Below are positions 61,153 to 64,000 of a DNA stretch of 64,000 bases, piece after piece (position 1 is the first letter of the stretch; every line of letters begins with the position of its first letter). The translations under genes were made by a program, and so were the position numbers. Source of the DNA: Climacteris rufus (taxonomy: Eukaryota; Chordata; Aves; Passeriformes; Climacteridae); NCBI GenBank assembly GCA_013398175.1, contig VZRZ01001260.1, positions 963,047 to 1,027,046 on the forward strand. Reading direction: 5' to 3'. The notes below the pieces were generated by a model. That model had not been told where the DNA came from. It saw only the letters and a list, made by a program, of their open reading frames with translations, and searched no databases.

Positions 61153-61814
61153 AAGAACGAGGTGCATGAATCCCTGCTCACCTCTGAAGTCAGAAGTTAC
61201 CTGACTAGTTGAAGCTAAAAAAAGAATAGTGTTCCCAGTCTCCACTGGGCATAGTTTGTGGTTTATAGCATGAGGCAGTGTTTTATGCCAAGGGAGAATT
61301 TGAATCTCACATCTGTGTTTGTTTCTTGGATCTACTATGCTGGCAAGTGAGTCATCTTGAGAAACCTTAAATTACTTTTCATCATACATCTAACATTATA
61401 AAAAGCATTGAATTAGCGTCCAGAAATAGTTCAAATTGCAGTAGGAGCAAGGAGAAATCTTAGCACACTCACACGATTATCTCATGGGATATACATGAAA
61501 GGAGCTTGGAGTACCTTGAAGGCTTTAGAGCAAAACCTCTGCTTAACCTACAGAGCTGCACAAAACTGCACTGAGGTGAAACAAAACCAATGAAAACCAA
61601 CAGCTTTAACTGAAAAAACCCTGACATTTAGTGTGTGTCATTGTGACAACTGACCCACTCCACCAGACCTCCTGGGAAGCTGAGATGCTGCTCACTGCAC
61701 AATTAGGAGTTTCTCTTGCAATTTTACACGTGCTACGTTTCCAGCCACATTCATTATGCTGTTTTTAGATGGTGGATGGAAAAAAAAAGGGGAAGAAAAA
61801 GATAAAATACAAAA

Positions 61815-61841
61815 CCCCTTTCTCCCCCTCCCCCTCCCCCC
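61815..61841 (-). other. C-rich tract; G-quadruplex motif on minus strand
   Basis: Four C runs of 4, 5, 5 and 6 occur within 27 bp, separated by 5, 1 and 1 nt. On the minus strand this satisfies the G-quadruplex pattern with short loops. A purine-rich run precedes it at about 61770-61805. Confidence 0.85.
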
Positions 61842-62029
61842 TGCAGCCCTTTCTAGGGAAAATATCAAGTAGCAGCTAAAATCTGTTTGAGATCAACTTT
61901 TGTTTTATAAACTTTGGGTTTCATTCTAATTGTTAGGGAGACACATAATAACTGGCTTTAGCATAATTTTCTTTGGACTATCTCCCCAAAGCCACAATTA
62001 ATGTAAATACCAGTGTCTTGTTAGTAATT

Positions 62030-62170
62030 TCCTTTCATTGGTAAACGCTGAAATGCAATGATCCGACCACAAATCACAAAGCAAATAAGCTTGCAGTGCT
62101 GCTCAGGCTACGTGGTGATTATGCAGTTTGTACACGGAAGAGTTGATAAGGGAGATGTTTGGTGAACAGA
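62030..62170. promoter_or_regulatory. Candidate conserved non-coding element with RUNX/forkhead words
   Basis: GTAAAC (forkhead half) at 62041-62046 and ACCACA (RUNX core) at 62066-62071 lie in a complex block that keeps CpGs (ATCCGACC, CTACGTGG, ACACGGAAG). There is no repeat or ORF across the core. Function is inferred. Confidence 0.3.
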
Positions 62171-64000
62171 ATTCTTTGACTACTTGGAAGAGTTTCATTA
62201 CATGACAAAGGAGAAACTCTCACGTCCTTCTGAGCAATGCAGGTTGCAGCTTCCAGGGGAACTTAAAGCGGTAAAAGCAGAATCAGGTCTCAGAATCAAG
62301 AGAACCTGGTGAAGATGTGGGATCAGGGACCAGGCTGTGGACTCTCCTCAGTTCACAAGCCTGGAGGGATTTACTCCTGCTTGTGCATCTCCTGCAGTGG
62401 CTTTTGAGGGGTCTCTAGTGATGGACAGCACAAACCCACAGCAGGAGATGACCACCAAGCTGTGGCTCCCCTGTGTGCCAGGAGACCCTCAGTGGAGGAA
62501 GAACCTCCAGCATGCACAAGGCTCAGTCTTTCTAGTGTTGCTGTCACCATGCATCTCTTTTAGCATTCACTTGCTGGTATACAAAAGTACAGGAATTTTA
62601 ATGCCCTATTTTCATTTTATAACTGGATATTTTGTTTCACAGCCCAAAATACACATCCCCAGTCAGACAAAAGTCTGAAGAAGGTTTCAGTGAAAATCAT
62701 TCTTTGCCAAATCACCTCTTCTCTGCCAATCACAGACACAAACACTACTAACATATGCAACAGTAGAAGATGCTTTCCAGGTGAAAAGATTAAAATCTTT
62801 GCCTGAAATACAATTAGTACAAACAGAACACAAGATGATCTGACTCCATGACCAGCCTGCCCTGTTTGGTGTGACAGGACCATTCCCTGAAACACACAGC
62901 AGGGACAGGTTTCCAACACAGCCTTGCCTTCCTACAGCTGCAGCCAATGTCACTCTGACCAAGCAAAAATTCTTGGGTTTAACTCAGCATTTTGTAAAGA
63001 GAACAGTTCAATCCCAATACTTCCATGCTGCCCTATCAATTAGCTACTCAAAAGTACAGAGCCATCACTTTCCAGCAGGCCAGAGCTGTCACTCTCCCAA
63101 GAGGGCCTCAGGAGCCTCTTTCCTGGCAGGAAAAGCCATCACTAACAGCTGTAAGGAAGAAGATGAGGGATAATGAAATTAATCCCTTTGCCTTTCTAAG
63201 CAACTTCAGTATCATCCTTCCATATCTGAGCATGTTGCAGTTTAGACTTTGCCTCTCTTCAGGGTGAGATGCAAAACAGGCACAGACCTTGTTTTCAGTG
63301 ATAAGAAAGGTACATGCCAAGGGGAGAAACAATTTGTTTGTGACTGTGCAAGACTTTTGGACAGGAGGAAATGAACTGCTGTGTTGTAGGCTTCAGATTT
63401 CTGCCAACTTTCTGGACTCTCCAGCACTGATCCCTGCATAGCTCAACTCACTGTGCTTGGGGAAAGGAAATTTGCTTCACAAAGTGCAGAGCTTGGTTAT
63501 TGGGCCCCATTAGTCACAGCCAGCTCAGGTATCTCTGCTGCTTTACAGTCTGCACTGGAGACATCCATCACTTCCCAGGGCAGAGGCAGCACCCAACCCC
63601 TCTGCCACATTTTCCTGTAGGAACCTCACAGTACCCATGGCTTTGCTCATCTCTATGATGGATGGTTTTGCAAGGATCACAAAACACGTTTGAATTTGTT
63701 TTCCTAGTCACTAAGGGTTGGCCAGCTCCTCCCCCAGTCCCACAGCACCTTGGCACAAGGAAAATTAGGAAAACAAAACAAAACAACAAAAACCCACACC
63801 ACCTTGGAAATCAATGGTGTCTCCAAAATGGATGAGATACATGAGGATGCAAACACAGAGATAATGATTTATCATCTTGTGTATTCTTACATTCCCTTTC
63901 CCCTGCTGTTTTTCCTCTAGGCTGTTTCTATATTCTAACTCTGTCTCCAATTCCTACTCTGGATTTTCATTATGCTCCTGGTGTAAGAGCCACACATCGC

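Larger units (their letters stand above)
59190..64000. other. Unique non-coding DNA to the window end
   Basis: No recognised gene. Contains candidate regulatory blocks (60420-60545, 62030-62170), an exon-like segment (60987-61152), a C-rich tract (61815-61841) and an (AAAAC)n-like stretch at about 63770-63790. CpGs cluster at about 60185-60230. Confidence 0.5.

Noticed and set aside
61260..61400. Possible further MIR fragment
   Set aside because: Only GGCAAGTGAGTCA-like and TTTTCATC-like words fit, with poor spacing between them.

Overview
The window reads as nuclear DNA of a bird, probably one within Neoaves. Three things point there. There are truncated CR1 LINE copies in avian/sauropsid style. 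There are scattered, very decayed MIR-type SINEs. The base composition is AT-leaning and CpG-poor, with short GC-richer islands and no dense young SINE or LTR load. I see no prokaryotic operons, ribosome binding sites, phage genes or CRISPR arrays. No open reading frame in 64 kb is recognisable as a known protein. The best interpretation is a gene desert or the inside of a very large intron.

Layout. 1-7.9 kb is AT-rich unique DNA with one striking short exon-like segment near the left edge (255-301). About 8.0-8.7 kb holds the remains of an ancient CR1 and a MIR-like fragment. 9.2-10.4 kb is a GC-richer island whose long overlapping ORFs look compositional. 10.4-24.4 kb is unique DNA with several candidate conserved non-coding elements, a small CR1 scrap (17.9-18.0 kb) and a MIR (21.2 kb). 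24.4-24.9 kb is the clearest CR1 3' end. 25.4-26.1 kb is another GC-richer island. 26-53 kb is mostly unique DNA with further MIR fragments (30.9, 34.4, 36.0 kb), candidate regulatory elements and GC-richer islands at 32, 43.2 and 45.2 kb. 53.1-53.6 kb is a GC-rich patch with a local tandem duplication. 58.6-59.2 kb is a long, old CR1 3' region. The remainder to 64 kb is unique DNA with a C-rich/G-quadruplex tract at 61.8 kb.

Functional reading. If this DNA does anything, it most likely carries distal regulatory elements. Several stretches combine homeodomain cores (TAATTA), POU octamers (ATTTGCAT), forkhead motifs (TGTTTAC) or an AP-1 site with the look of slowly evolving sequence. A few open segments flanked by good splice signals could be exons of an unrecognised gene or a lncRNA. 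They are listed as hypotheses, because ORFs of 60-120 codons are expected by chance here and I could not assign any of them to a family. I found no convincing new biological system; the exon-like segments and the regulatory-element candidates are the places to look.
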